Origin: Lottia gigantea
Lineage: Eukaryota > Mollusca > Gastropoda > Lottiidae
Assembly: GCF_000327385.1 (NCBI RefSeq)
Contig: NW_008710630.1
Coordinates: 233,649 to 297,648, forward strand
Direction of reading: 5' to 3'
DNA length: 64,000 nt
A program made the position numbers and the translations under genes. The notes beneath the pieces were generated by a model. That model ran no database searches. It was not told the DNA's origin and saw nothing but the letters and a program-made list of their open reading frames with translations. This document shows, piece after piece, positions 12,001-22,164 of this stretch (within the stretch, counting starts at the first letter, position 1; the number at the start of each line of letters is the position of its first letter).

Positions 12001-13763
12001 TTGTATTCGATTGTAGTGGTACCTTACACGTTAAATTTTTTTTCTGAAAATGGTACGGGGTTGGTTGGCAAAACGAATAAGATGGAAACTGAAATGGACG
12101 TCAGATTATTATTTCTGAAAGTCATGGGATTTGTATAAAGGGATGCTGAAATAATGTTTAACGCATGGTGATAAATGGCTGTAGGGTAAAACGGTTTCTC
12201 AGATTTGAAGAGATGTTAGAAGCCTACCTTCAGCAAGTAGAAAGGGGACGAGTGGTGCATCAATAAGGGTAAGCCTATAGAGTCATCTCGACAACACACT
12301 CCGACAGACTGGGTACCATTTTCACCCGCTGTCACATTCGGCCATGTTGGTACTGTAACTTCGCTGTTCTCAAGGGTATAACTGCTGTTCACGATAAGTC
12401 GCGACATCTCAAAATCTACAGTAAAACAACAACAGGTTTTATTAAAGAGACAGTAAGCACAATTTTCAAAACAATGTGTGTGATAAGTAAGTAATAAAAA
12501 AAGGTATTAAGTAAGTATTATCTCGACCTATGCCTGAGTTGAACCCCGAACCTTCAAGTTAACGAGCAAGCATCTAACTCACTGAGCCACAGTGACTCCT
12601 CGAATGTATATTGGTATGAATACTCAAAATACAGGGTTTACCCTCAGGACATAGGTTGTCTCCCTTTTGAAACAAGCAATATTTTCCCGGCATCCACAAG
12701 CTTGGGTCATCATCAATGTTGTCTAGCCTGTGGCAGAAATGGAATTTGAAACCCTTAGGCACAGCTGGACCAATCAGGTTAGACGATTTCAAAAACCAAT
12801 CCATGACGTCATCGGAATCTGCTGGAAACGTCACTGTTAATGAGGACGAAACCATTCTGTTGATGGGACATCCGTAAATTGGTTTGGGAAGTAGATAGTT
12901 GCCACCAGGAAAGCGAATGTCATCCTCTGAAAATGACGAACATATTCAATATAATAAACTTTTCGGGGGACATGTGCTTTGGCCGCAGTTAGAAGGTTGT
13001 TATCCGCATTACTTTTGAGAATGGAAACCAACGCCCTGTTCGTGTACAATTAAATAAAAAAAAAGATTCGTTTTATACTAAGGTACCGCGAGTTTCTATT
13101 CCATTTTCAGATTTGTTCTAAGCAGATGTAAAGAGATTATGAAACCATTGGTCAACTTGATATTTACTATTTGCCTATCTTGTTGCAGACAAACCAGAAG
13201 TTGGAAGTTGGATTTTAAACGAGTTACTGGTGACTGAATTGAAGTGAAACTTACCATATTCGCAGAAGTGACCGTAGCGGCCCAGAGGACACTGACAAAC
13301 ACAATCTTCTCCAATGGGTAAACGTCCGGATTCACATTGGATAAAACGACAACCTGAAAAATGTAGGATACCATCGACGTTTTAGCGGATCGACAATAAT
13401 GAAATGCGGTTTTATGTCTATATTTCCAGTTGCTGGACTGATAATACAATGGACTCTATCGACTTATAAAAACGGACAACGGGGTGGAGTGAGCAATGAT
13501 GTAAACTTTGATTTAATAACATAGGAGGACAAGATATGTGCATGGTAATGACCATTGCCTTGATCTCACCCCCCCCACCCCCCCCCCCACCACACCCCAG
13601 CCCTTAAAAAAAAAACATCACATGAAACCATATCCTCACTCCATGCCCCAATCACAGTTTTACCTTGATAGTCTTCCTTTAAAATAATAGCTGGCTGACA
13701 TCTGTCAACGAGCACAAAGAATTCAATCAAAAATACAACGAGCACTCGTAGCTTTCTCATCAT
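1..13763 (-). CDS. Large mosaic secreted or membrane receptor with ApeC, kringle, discoidin, PAN, CUB, lectin and LDLa domains (3' end beyond window)
   Basis: The start is ATG at 13,763, opening a hydrophobic signal peptide ([13 protein letters not shown]). I trace 25 exons downward: 13763-13664, 13353-13255, 12926-12642, 12415-12228, 10580-10466, 10119-9868, 9523-9455, 9169-9074, 8815-8588, 8469-8309, 8069-7917, 6954-6667, 6474-6302, 5961-5802, 5598-5491, 5138-4686, 4322-4116, 3751-3688, 3373-3207, 2981-2844, 2663-2547, 2357-2241, 1751-1109, 757-597, 331-245. Nearly all domain-boundary introns are phase 1, the usual signature of exon shuffling. About 1,540 residues lie in the window and the last visible exon ends with an open donor, so the gene continues off the left edge. 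Families of this build are cell-surface or secreted recognition proteins; the ApeC and lectin modules suggest glycan or microbe binding (inference). One exon between 7,917 and 6,954 is not found. Confidence 0.85.
597..2981 (-). CDS. Four LDLa modules and a Caspr/fibrinogen-like region of the mosaic receptor
   Basis: Exons 2981-2844, 2663-2547 and 2357-2241 each encode one LDL-receptor class A module with the acidic calcium cage ([24 protein letters not shown]). A fourth opens the 643-nt exon 1751-1109 (FQCYDGKC). The rest of that exon has [21 protein letters not shown] and [23 protein letters not shown], which resembles the fibrinogen-like and coil segment of contactin-associated (Caspr/neurexin IV) proteins. 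The exon at 757-597 continues it ([21 protein letters not shown]). A run of six glycines lies inside the large exon. A further cysteine-bearing exon lies at 331-245. Confidence 0.75.
3207..4322 (-). CDS. C-type lectin domain of the mosaic receptor
   Basis: Exons 4322-4116, 3751-3688 and 3373-3207 make one C-type lectin fold: [44 protein letters not shown], then ENCV, SWNDVSC and YQYICE. The WND motif that ligates calcium in sugar-binding lectins is present. No EPN or QPD tripeptide occurs in the usual place just upstream; QPDG appears in a related position (EERQPDGEG) and could serve as the QPD-type galactose signature. The donor of the first exon is GTTGTT, unusual but the only one keeping phase. 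Confidence 0.8.
4686..6474 (-). CDS. Two CUB-like domains of the mosaic receptor
   Basis: CUB 1 is spread over exons 6474-6302, 5961-5802 and 5598-5491: [19 protein letters not shown] opens it, CLDYIRIY is its middle and EFILKFTTC with GFKLQI its end. The acceptor at 5,599 (not the nearer one at 5,586) keeps the frame. CUB 2 is the single exon 5138-4686 ([31 protein letters not shown] and EMTVEYSK), followed by a Thr-rich linker. CUB modules mediate protein and glycan contacts in extracellular proteins. Confidence 0.75.
5619..5705 (+). repeat. Two-copy 51-bp unit of repeat A in the mosaic receptor intron
   Basis: TTCTGTATCTTATTGGACTA followed by ATGAAATGAAAT occurs twice in tandem. It is the same unit that is amplified to about 15 copies near 57 kb. 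Confidence 0.8.
6667..6954 (-). CDS. PAN/Apple domain exon of the mosaic receptor
   Basis: One 288-nt exon. It holds a PAN/Apple pattern: [10 protein letters not shown], then [13 protein letters not shown], ending in GQRLCIKG. Spacing of the cysteines and the C-x3-C plus C-x7-C arrangement match PAN modules, which bind proteins or carbohydrates. The acceptor used is the upstream AG at 6,955-6,956; the nearer AG would put a stop in frame. Confidence 0.75.
7917..9523 (-). CDS. Two discoidin (F5/8 type C-like) regions of the mosaic receptor
   Basis: Exons 9523-9455, 9169-9074 and 8815-8588 carry one galactose-binding-like unit, with the core motif [16 protein letters not shown] and the closing GRYVTVVKQ. 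Exons 8469-8309 and 8069-7917 start a second unit ([12 protein letters not shown], then [16 protein letters not shown] and FTVQYG). The second unit stops before its usual C-terminal strand, and the exon phase (0) does not match the following exon (needs phase 1). A further exon is therefore expected between 7,917 and 6,954. Discoidin domains bind glycans or lipids. Confidence 0.7.
9868..10119 (-). CDS. Kringle domain exon of the mosaic receptor
   Basis: A single 252-nt exon holds a kringle-like domain. It begins with a Cys after PLE, then has DYLGK, PCIPW (equivalent to the CQPW motif), [11 protein letters not shown] (the N-Y-C-R motif), GCYINP (the W/GCYT position) and ends CPVPEC. The spacing of the six cysteines fits the kringle fold. 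Kringles bind proteins or lysine-rich ligands in blood-clotting and recognition proteins; the ligand here is unknown. Confidence 0.8.
10466..12926 (-). CDS. ApeC (apextrin C-terminal) domain exons of the mosaic receptor
   Basis: Three exons (12926-12642, 12415-12228, 10580-10466) build one ApeC-type domain. Recognisable landmarks, in order: [16 protein letters not shown] at the start, a central [26 protein letters not shown], then [16 protein letters not shown] and the closing CQPIQNM with FHWEDGD. Cysteine placement and the PFYL motif are characteristic of ApeC proteins, known from marine invertebrates and linked to microbial glycan recognition (established for some amphioxus members). The WDDED stretch usual in the middle of the family is not seen, so this is a divergent member. 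Confidence 0.8.
13255..13763 (-). CDS. Signal-peptide exon and EGF-like exon of the mosaic receptor
   Basis: The first exon encodes 33 residues and one base (phase 1). It has two in-frame ATGs at its start, a hydrophobic core and a likely cleavage after the DRC/QPA region. The second exon (13353-13255) is a compact EGF-like unit with six cysteines, ending [16 protein letters not shown], and is also flanked by phase-1 introns. An EGF unit right after the signal peptide is common in extracellular recognition proteins. Confidence 0.85.
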
Positions 13764-14609
13764 TGTCCCACAAATAATTTGAAACAAAAAGGGTAAAAAA
13801 TATCTCAAAATATATGTTATGAAGATCACATAGCGTTTAAACTCCAAATACGAACGAATTTCACGTTTTGTTTTAATTGTTTTCTGTCCTTATTTTTTTT
13901 TATTCCAAATCACTATTAACTCAAGCACTTCTTCCAATACCTGAGCGACTCGTTCATTAAACAATTCAATATAAACACAACATTTCGCTTTTCATGAATA
14001 TGCAAATGATATTCCCGTTAATACGTCCGATTATTTTAAACCAAATCTATAAACGATGAAAGTAAAGTGACACGGCGATGTAATGAACGCAACGAAAACG
14101 AAATTCGACGAAATTGAAACAAATCGATAAGTTAGCTATGATGTCTCTATTATCCAGAGACGTGATGGTTCTATATAATGTACAATTAATTATTGACTTA
14201 TAAACACTGTGTCCATTAGTTCTATTTAAAAAAAGATTTTGACCGACTTAGTACTGTTGTCCGTCTGTTTTTTCTCATCACGAGTTATTGCCCTTGACCT
14301 GCATGTAGTTATGAATGCAAATTTGTGCAATATTGTCCGATAATTGCGAAAATTGATAGGCATCTTCCTTTCTTTGGACATCTTGGATACCTTGACTATA
14401 TTGAGCTTTTGACCTCATAGGCATAGCTCGGATTGGCTTTATTCGCGGGGGTCCGCTGATGCTGCCGCCTACAATAGTCAAAATAGCCATCAGAGACTGG
14501 AAAAGAGGCAGATGTTTCGGACTAGGATATGGAATAAATCATTTTCAGCTTTCAAAATTGTCATTTTGTCAAGTTTTCATTTCGTTTTAAATACGATGCT
14601 TACCCTTTA

Positions 14610-14876
14610 AAGGGACAGATGCGCCATTTTGAGTGTTGACTTGGGTCTTCAATTCCTTCAAAAATATCTTAAACTAGGATTTTCTTTACCTATAGATATC
14701 TTTTCTATAGATGGCAGTGTCCCAAGAAAAGACGACTCTTCTTTTTAACTTTCAAACGCGGATAATTCTAGACACACTTGAATTTGAAGGCTCTTATTTA
14801 GACGGTGAGCTGTTAAGACTATTACTGATTGGCTATGCATAAAATCTGTTAAAAGGAAATGGTGCATCTGTCCATA
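14610..14876. mobile_element. MITE-like element with terminal inverted repeats
   Basis: The left end reads GGGACAGATGCGCCATTT and the right end, read on the other strand, TGGACAGATGCACCATTT. That is about 17 bp of near-perfect terminal inverted repeat enclosing about 230 bp of non-coding DNA. No coding capacity. Target-site duplication is not certain; TA or TTAA-like sequence borders both ends. Most simply a non-autonomous DNA transposon remnant. Confidence 0.55.
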
Positions 14877-15454
14877 TAATGCTCCGGAAACGAGACAATG
14901 TGATGCTATTAATTATTCATTAATAGGTACTTATTAGTATTTGCTATATAGTTGAGATAATGGTCATCTATTGGCGTCAACACATTCATATTGCTTCATT
15001 AATAGTACATCACAGGGATTAGAGACCTGTTAAATACCGCGGTAATGAGTAAGTCATTACTAATTCAAGGGTATCAGACTTGCCACATACCCCTGTGATT
15101 TGCTCTTGTGTCGCGTATTCCACAAGGTATAAGCTGAACCATTGAACTCTCTGAAAGCGATTAAACTTAATTTAACAATGTAGACATTGTGTAGTCTCCA
15201 AAAGGGAATTATTCTATATTTTTTAGTTCGAAGATTAGTATAAAATTCTATTGGTGTTTAATGGATATGTATTGGCTGATTAAAGATATCCGGACACCAG
15301 AGGGTTAAAGCTGGGGGCAACAGGGTTAATTCCCTTTGTTATGTTCTTATATCAGTCTCTACAGAGTAACAGGCAAGGCCATAATGGGTAATGTCTACAA
15401 AATAAATCAAAACGCATATTTGTTTAACAACGTTCATAGAAAGCAATTCACCAG

Positions 15455-15680
15455 CTCTTTACTTTTTATGGAGGGCCACCTATGCCAAAAAACTTGTCGA
15501 ATTAAAAAGAAAACGCGAACTTGTCTTATAACATCCAAAGAGAGCAATAAGACTGCTCTTTTCTTTTTATGGAAGGTCGTCCATTCCAAAAATATCGATA
15601 AAGTAAAAAGAATAAGTTCCACTTAGAACCATAACTAAGTTCGCTTTTATATTTTATGGAGGGCCATCAATGCCAAAACT
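15455..15680. repeat. Imperfect tandem repeat, about 92 bp x 3
   Basis: The core TTTTATGGAGGGCCACC(T)ATGCCAAAA recurs with variation near 15,465, 15,560 and 15,650, each followed by AT-rich sequence rich in AAAAG. The repeat is non-coding and lies just downstream of the ITIH-like stop codon. Confidence 0.6.
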
Positions 15681-15905
15681 CTATACTTTAGTAAAGACGC
15701 AAGCGACTTATTTAAGTGATCAACTGGCGTTGATATAAAGTATTCAACCTTCTAGCACCGACATTCAGCCAAACCGGAAGTGAAAAAGTTCCCAGAAACA
15801 AGTCATGGTAATATTATGGATTCTCATACAACGGACCGAAATTATTGTAATAGAAGCAACCAAACTTTCAACACCAAAAGCTATTTATTACAAAAAGCAT
15901 CAAAA

Positions 15906-18900
15906 TCAAAATGAAAAAATACTAGAAATACGGAATTTTTCAGGGTTCACCAAATTTTTCAACCCTTGCTCCCTAAGCATCCAGCACTGTCGTTTAGTTT
16001 TCAGTACTGGATCGTGCCTGGTTATCAACGTGGCTCTACTTCTGCTTTCTTCGTCGTCGCCGTGCTTCTGTACCAAGTGACCGACAATAGTATCAGAATC
16101 TGTTAGTCGAATTAGTTTTAGCTCGACATGTTTCTGCATAAATTGCCCTACAATAAAAAAAAAAGTAACCACCGTAAAGCAATACTAAAAGTAAGACATT
16201 ATGTTTATGGTTCGGACGCCCTCGTTAGCGTTACCTGCGCAATGTTCCCCGGTATTCAAAGATAAAAGAAGCAAGGTATTATAATGTTGGATCTACATAT
16301 GCAGAATTTGTGCCTGACATCAATTATGCATTTGATCCCCGTAACAGCAGAGCAGAAAAGTTTTAAGCGGAACGTACCCACTAATCCCGTTACATACACC
16401 GAGGCACGCCGCTCGTGACGTACTTCTACGTTGATGAAATCATCCCCAATATGGGTATGTTTATTGTGTGTTCGTCTTGCCACTTCCGCCTCTAGCCCAT
16501 TATCAAACACAACGCGAACAACCTCCGTATCGCCATCTATAATTAGCCACGCCCCTTTCATTCTTGTCTCAAGACTGTCCTCCCAAGGATACTTGTGGTT
16601 GTCAAATTCTATTACTTCATGAGTTACATAGACAGTTTGTCCAGAATTCAAAATGGCCGCCTCTTTGATGTAAACTCTTTTCCCGCCATTTCTGTTTTTC
16701 TTGACTCCTGTGTCGAAACGTACATTTACCGTCAAGTCTGAAATGTTAAAGGAACGTATAAATAAAAATATTCAATTCGACCCCACGTCTAGTAGGGCCC
16801 AAGCCTTCTGCTAGCGTATTATACCCTATCAAAACTGAAAGACAATCAAAAAGGTATAACTTCGGGAACAGTGTAGGTCTAACGCCCCCCTACCCCCTCC
16901 TCTTAATCCCTCATCTCCTCGATCAAGCCTACCTTTGACTACGTCTTGAAACATGTTGTAAATCTCGTCCTTTTCTCCAATTACATCAAAACAAAGAGGA
17001 TAGTCGAGACTATTTAATCCAATCATGAAATGGGGGTCACCGCCACCTGAAAACAAAGGTCAAATTAATCGAATATCCGAGAATATCCTAATCTTATGTC
17101 TGAAGATTTAGATAGCTATAGGATACCTCATGTATCTAAATTGGATGTAATAGCCTATGTTCATTTGTTGCTGAATTTTCTTCAAGAAGATTTTAAAAAT
17201 CGTTAGGCTTTAAACCGACTTTCGTCAGAATACTCATCTTTAATGCGTTTTAAAACTGCTTGAAATATCTTAATCACTTGTCGCAAATCATCTTCAAGAT
17301 GAATTTAAGAACGTTTGGATATACATATAAATCAAAAAAAACAATTCTTACCTCCACCCCATCCTCCGCCACCTCCACCGCCTCCCCCTCCCCAGCGTCG
17401 TGGTGGTCTTGTCGGTCGAGGTTTAATAGCTGTAAGTAAAAAATAAAAGAAAAACAGGATCTTCAAAGGGATATAGCATGTAAATATTTGATGGTTGTTC
17501 GAATAAAAATAATATAAATGATTAATAAATTATATAAGGTCTGATTTTTTAATACCGGTTCTTACTACTATATGTGCTAAAATAATTTACTGGGTAATAA
17601 AAAAATTAAAATCTTACTAGGTCTGGCTGTTCGAAGGTGGAATTCATTATAGTCTTCATCGTAGGTTTTCCATAGATTAGTGGCACTTGGTGATATAAAC
17701 ATACTAGTGGTGGGGGTCACGAACCCATACTGAAAAATACGAAAAAGGCCAACAATTGTCGGACCAAAACATATTATGACGATGTAGGGCAGAGCTTGAA
17801 ACCTAGTTCGTCTTCAATTAAAAAGTGGCTCTGATAGGCTATATTCGTTGGCGTACAATCCAATCAAATCGCTGCATTCCGTGACACTAGAATAGTGGCT
17901 ATTGTAGTTTACCTTTAAAGCAAGTCTTTCTGCTTTATTTCTGTCTCCGCCTCTGGTACCTGATGCAGCCGTCGTTTCCAGATATTCTTTAATTGTAAGG
18001 TACGCCCACAACCTCTCTAAAATATTACTTGCGTTGTCGATGTGCATGCCGTCCTCGTCGTCGTTCTCCTGGGCCTTCATGGCAATTGGACCATTGACAG
18101 AATTGGCGGCAATCACTAAGTCTATGTAATTAGAGTTATCTTGTACTTGGCCAGCTATGACGATTTCAGTGCCACCCAGCAAAATACTGTCCGTATCTTC
18201 CTTAAATATGCTCCTTTCATTTGAAACCTTGGTGCCATTATTGAGGTTTGAATATTGTATTGTGATGTCCTCAAGCAAAACTTTGGAAACTTCTTTATAG
18301 AACTGGGCTATTTGGAGCGAAGCTGATGATCCTTCAAAAATTCTTCGGGCGACACCACCACTATCAAAGGCGATCCGGTACATTAAGTCCCAATCCGATC
18401 CTGAAAGACCAAAGATATGGCTTAGTTTTAGGCATCGCAAGTCAACAGAATATTTAACAGGAAGATAGAAAAATATATCCTAGTTTCACTGGGATCGTGT
18501 CTACCAGCTGCTGTTCGGTCAAATTTCTTGGTAATGATTTTAGTTTTAGGGGGATAAAAACTTGGGTTCACTATGATCCACTCTACCAGCTAGTGTTTGG
18601 TCAAACGTCATGGCATTGATCCCTCTCGGATTATCCTTACCCATTTTCACAACTGAGATAATGAGGAAAGATGACTTATTCAAGACTTCCAAATGCCTGC
18701 CGAGATAAATACAAACGACCACCATAATATTATATTCGACGTAACCAATCAAGTGACGTATCTCCAAGTAACTCCAATCAAATGTCTTGTTGGTTTTGCA
18801 AAATTTTCTATGATGGGAGGCCTAGTGCTAGGGCCCCACCCACACCCCCAGTCATCATACGTGCTTTGTGCCCACCTTTGCCAAAAGCTAAGCTATAAAT

Positions 18901-21500
18901 GGGTATTTTCTGAGTGTTGGCAGATTTTACCCAGTGAATGATTGACCTTGGTCTGGTATTTCCCTTAGTTGGTTCTCCATCAGTTAGAAGGAATACCATT
19001 GGTACACCTTCTGGGTCCTTCTCGAACATCGAAAACCCTTTTACCAAGGCAGCCTGGATGTCAGTATCTGAAATTAGATTTGCTATTAACTTTGCAAAAG
19101 GTTTCATTCTCCATTGGTGCATTGTATTTAAAGTCTCCAAGTGACCGCGACTACATTTGAATTTGTGGTGAGTAAAAACATACAAACTTCCGGGATACAT
19201 GATGGGCAAAGTTGGTAATAGCTTGGCATTGTGAAGTTGTTCAGAAAAGATTCTAGGATCGAAATAATAAATATCGAATGTTCCACGGTTTAAAATATGA
19301 CCCGAATAGATCATGGTTATAAACCGTGATGGGTATTAAGATCCAAGATGGCGCTGCTTTGTCTCCGAAATCAAAATTTACGTACATTGATTGGTTCTAA
19401 GATTTTTGATAAACTTTAGAGCTTTTGATTTTGTGCCAGAAGTTACTGGTTGGAAACCGTCTGCCCAAAACGTCTGCTGGGTGTTGAAAACCAAGATGTT
19501 AAAACGATCCTGTTCACTTAGCTCTTTGATGATAACTGTCATGGCGTCTTTCAGTTGGCCCAACTTCCGGTCCGCCATTGACGTACTGGTATCCAACATA
19601 AACAAAATGTCTCTAGGAAACTCTTCAGTGATGTTGGGCGCAAAGAAATGGACGAAATATCCATCGACAACCTGTAATAGTTTTAATTGGTATTTGATAT
19701 AAATAATGATTGAGCACACTCACAGCCACACTGCATAAAAAACCAAAACTCATGAAAACTTGTTCAGTTATGCCCCAAGTCGCAAAAGGATTCCATACGT
19801 TGGGCATACAGAGAGACAATGCGACCCCCTCCCCACCCCAAAAAAGAAAAATTCTAACATTGTCCCTGCGGATATATTATTTGCCCCTCAGAACAATCAA
19901 GTCTGGCAACGGGCCTGGTCAATATGTTTTTATTCCATTATCCGGTCCAGCATGAGTTAATATAAATACATCTATATGGCGTGTCTTTTCGAGTTTACTT
20001 ACATAGACATCTCCAACCGAATAATCACGTTCTACGTCATATCGGACGATAAACTTTCCCGCCAATCCGCCATCCCCCTGTTGAGACGTGGTCGGAGAGA
20101 ATTGGATGTTGGCTGTTTTGGGTGTTGGCTGGTCTATTATTACCATTTTAGCTGAAATTGAAAGAGATAAAATCGTCTTAGAAATTTCAAAAACGTTTTT
20201 GCCAGCTATCCATGCGTATCATTTTTCAGATGTAAAATTGGTCTTACTGTTCGATTACTATTCATTAAAGGTCTTTCCAATGGGAGATGTGTATGATGTG
20301 TCTAAAGTGTATTTAGTGGAAGTAAATTTACTTGACTTTTTTCGGAGTTTTTGAGCACAGCTTTCCTTTACTTTAATGTACATATAATATATTTTGACAT
20401 GGACGGGACAGCTGCAAGAGGGGCATAACCCTTGACCTTTGACCGTTATAGTGTAAAATAGACGAAAATACTCCTTTAAACTACCTCTCTTAATAACTGA
20501 CGGTATTTCGGTAGTAAGTGTTGGTACGGAAACATCTTTAATAGCTCGAGTTTCCTGAATAGTAACTTTAACTTGTACATCACGTACAGGCTGGCCTGGG
20601 TTAATATAGATCTCATGGTTGTATATACCAGCTCGGCGCTCTAGTAATTCATCGTACGTTAGGTTAAAAGTGATTTTTTGCATCGCTGCTACGTTCACGG
20701 CTATATTGAATTTATTGTATGCATTCGGTCTGAAATAAAAGAGTGATGAATCAAGGGTTGGTGGGCGTTTTTTTTCTTTTGTTTTTTTTTTGGGGGGTTG
20801 GAGGGGGGGGGGAGGATTCTTTTCCCTCCTACCACCGCCCGTAGAAGCATTCCTTGCAGAGCTTGTTTAAATTAACTAGAACTCATCTCATGCTGCCGAC
20901 TTAATCTTTATCAGGATGACTAATTTTGTTAATGGCAATAAACTTTCAAATATTGGTCTTGATGTATACGAACAAATTTAGCTCACTGCACAGGAGCTAA
21001 AAAGAATCCAGAAACGATCTACTTCATTGGTCCGATCCATATACGACCACGATATAGAAAAATTGAATGTAAATCTTACTTGGCAGTGATTTGTCCAGCA
21101 GATGCCCCGAGGCGTTTTGATTCGTCATATTGTTGTTGACTATAACTCTTAGCTCTAACTTCGCCATAGTATGTAGTTCCATTTATTTCCCTGAAAAATA
21201 CAAACCAATCTTTCCTACAACCCTGACCCTGGTTGTTCGACATCACGATATTTGAAACGATAAGTACTCTTACAATTCAATCAAATCGCTGCACTTACTA
21301 ACTAACGTGATACAAAAAATGTAAAAAAAAAAAAGAAGTCAAGGTATAAAACGCAGATCGTAATAGTTTGACATTGTGAAGATAATATGTGGACTCTCTG
21401 AAAGGGACAAAAAAGAAAAGTGGAATTACTTACATCGAGAAATTGGAAATGAAAGCTTTGCCAGGAATATCTACATCAAATATGGCCTCTCGTGAAACAT
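15906..21500 (-). CDS. Inter-alpha-trypsin inhibitor heavy chain-like protein (VIT-vWA-HC C-terminus), 5' end not found
   Basis: Eleven internal and terminal exons are in phase: 21190-21080, 20729-20485, 20151-20003, 19671-19386, 19067-18876, 18400-17913, 17729-17618, 17429-17352, 17046-16933, 16737-16378, 16147-15906; a partial first exon ends at 21,434. The VIT domain shows NVSREAIFDV, PGKAFISNFSM and INGTTYYGEV. The vWA domain has the metal-site DTSTS and LLTDGEP. The heavy-chain region has ERLWAYLTIKEYL and YGFVTPTTSM. A glycine-rich exon precedes GGGDPHFMIG. In vertebrate ITIH proteins the DPH-F site is cleaved and its Asp is esterified to chondroitin sulfate. Likely a secreted hyaluronan/matrix protein. 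No signal peptide could be found: no AG acceptor exists between the first homologous residue and the next upstream in-frame stop. Confidence 0.88.
17352..17429 (-). CDS. Arg/Gly-rich linker exon of the ITIH-like gene
   Basis: This 78-nt exon encodes a Pro-Arg stretch (PRPTRPPRRW) followed by ten glycines, a Trp and three more glycines. It sits between the heavy-chain core and the DPHF cleavage motif and is flanked by phase-1 introns, so it can be skipped without frame change. It resembles a flexible spacer that exposes the processing site. Confidence 0.7.
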
Positions 21501-22164
21501 TGGAAAATAACAAATTTTTCAATAATTCAAAATGGCGTCAAATAGAGCAAGATCCCAGATATTGAAATAATGTATCATATTTAAAGAAAAGATCAAAATT
21601 GCAACGTCTGTTATAAATTTCTAAGAGTTTTATAATTTTAAAGTCAGTCTATAAATAGATAAGATGTTATCAAATCTGCTTTTGATTATTCAAGAGCACG
21701 CGCTGAATCCAAGATGCTGATATATTTTATCATATTTAAAGATAACACGACAATGTCAAAAATTATAAAACTTATCATAAAAAAGATAAAATAAACGACT
21801 TCGTTCATTTCTTCATACTTTTGACTTATCAACCTCATCATGAGACGATGGGTGGTGACGATTGGTCTTTTTTAAAAAATCTTTTTCCTTATTTGTCAGC
21901 TGATTAAGTTATCTGGAGATTGGATTCTTTGCGAGGAACGACGAGGAACGACGAGGTAAATTGGTTCTTTTTTCGTTCTAAATAAGCTTTTGGGAATAAT
22001 TTTGGTGGGGGGGGGGGGGGGGGGGGGGGGTGGGGGCGGATGCGGATGGAGCTAGCTCAAAATCATTCTTTTGAAATTTATCAGGGAGATAACATGGCCT
22101 AGTTATGAATTGAAAAAAAAAATGCTTGCTTGCTTGTCCTGATTCGTTGTAGGTGTGAAAAACG
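21435..22164. other. Spacer between the ITIH-like 5' side and the first GH31 start
   Basis: The left edge overlaps the last recognisable ITIH coding bases (to about 21,500). Beyond this are two related AT-rich stretches sharing TATCATATTTAAAGA (near 21,570 and 21,735), a GAGGAACGAC duplication near 21,940 and a run of about 24 G near 22,008-22,031. It should contain the GH31 promoter and, if the ITIH gene is intact, its missing 5' exons, but none is visible. Confidence 0.5.

Larger units (their letters stand above)
13764..15905. other. Spacer between the mosaic receptor 5' end and the ITIH-like 3' end
   Basis: No convincing gene. It should hold the promoter of the mosaic receptor (nearest the left end) and the 3' end of the ITIH-like gene (right). 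A MITE-like element occupies about 14,610-14,876 and a three-copy imperfect tandem repeat of about 92 bp lies at 15,455-15,680. Short open frames here have no recognisable domain. Confidence 0.6.

Noticed and set aside
14278-14490. Minus-strand 70-residue open frame upstream of the mosaic receptor
   Set aside because: No family resemblance and no clear splice sites or signal peptide; treated as chance.
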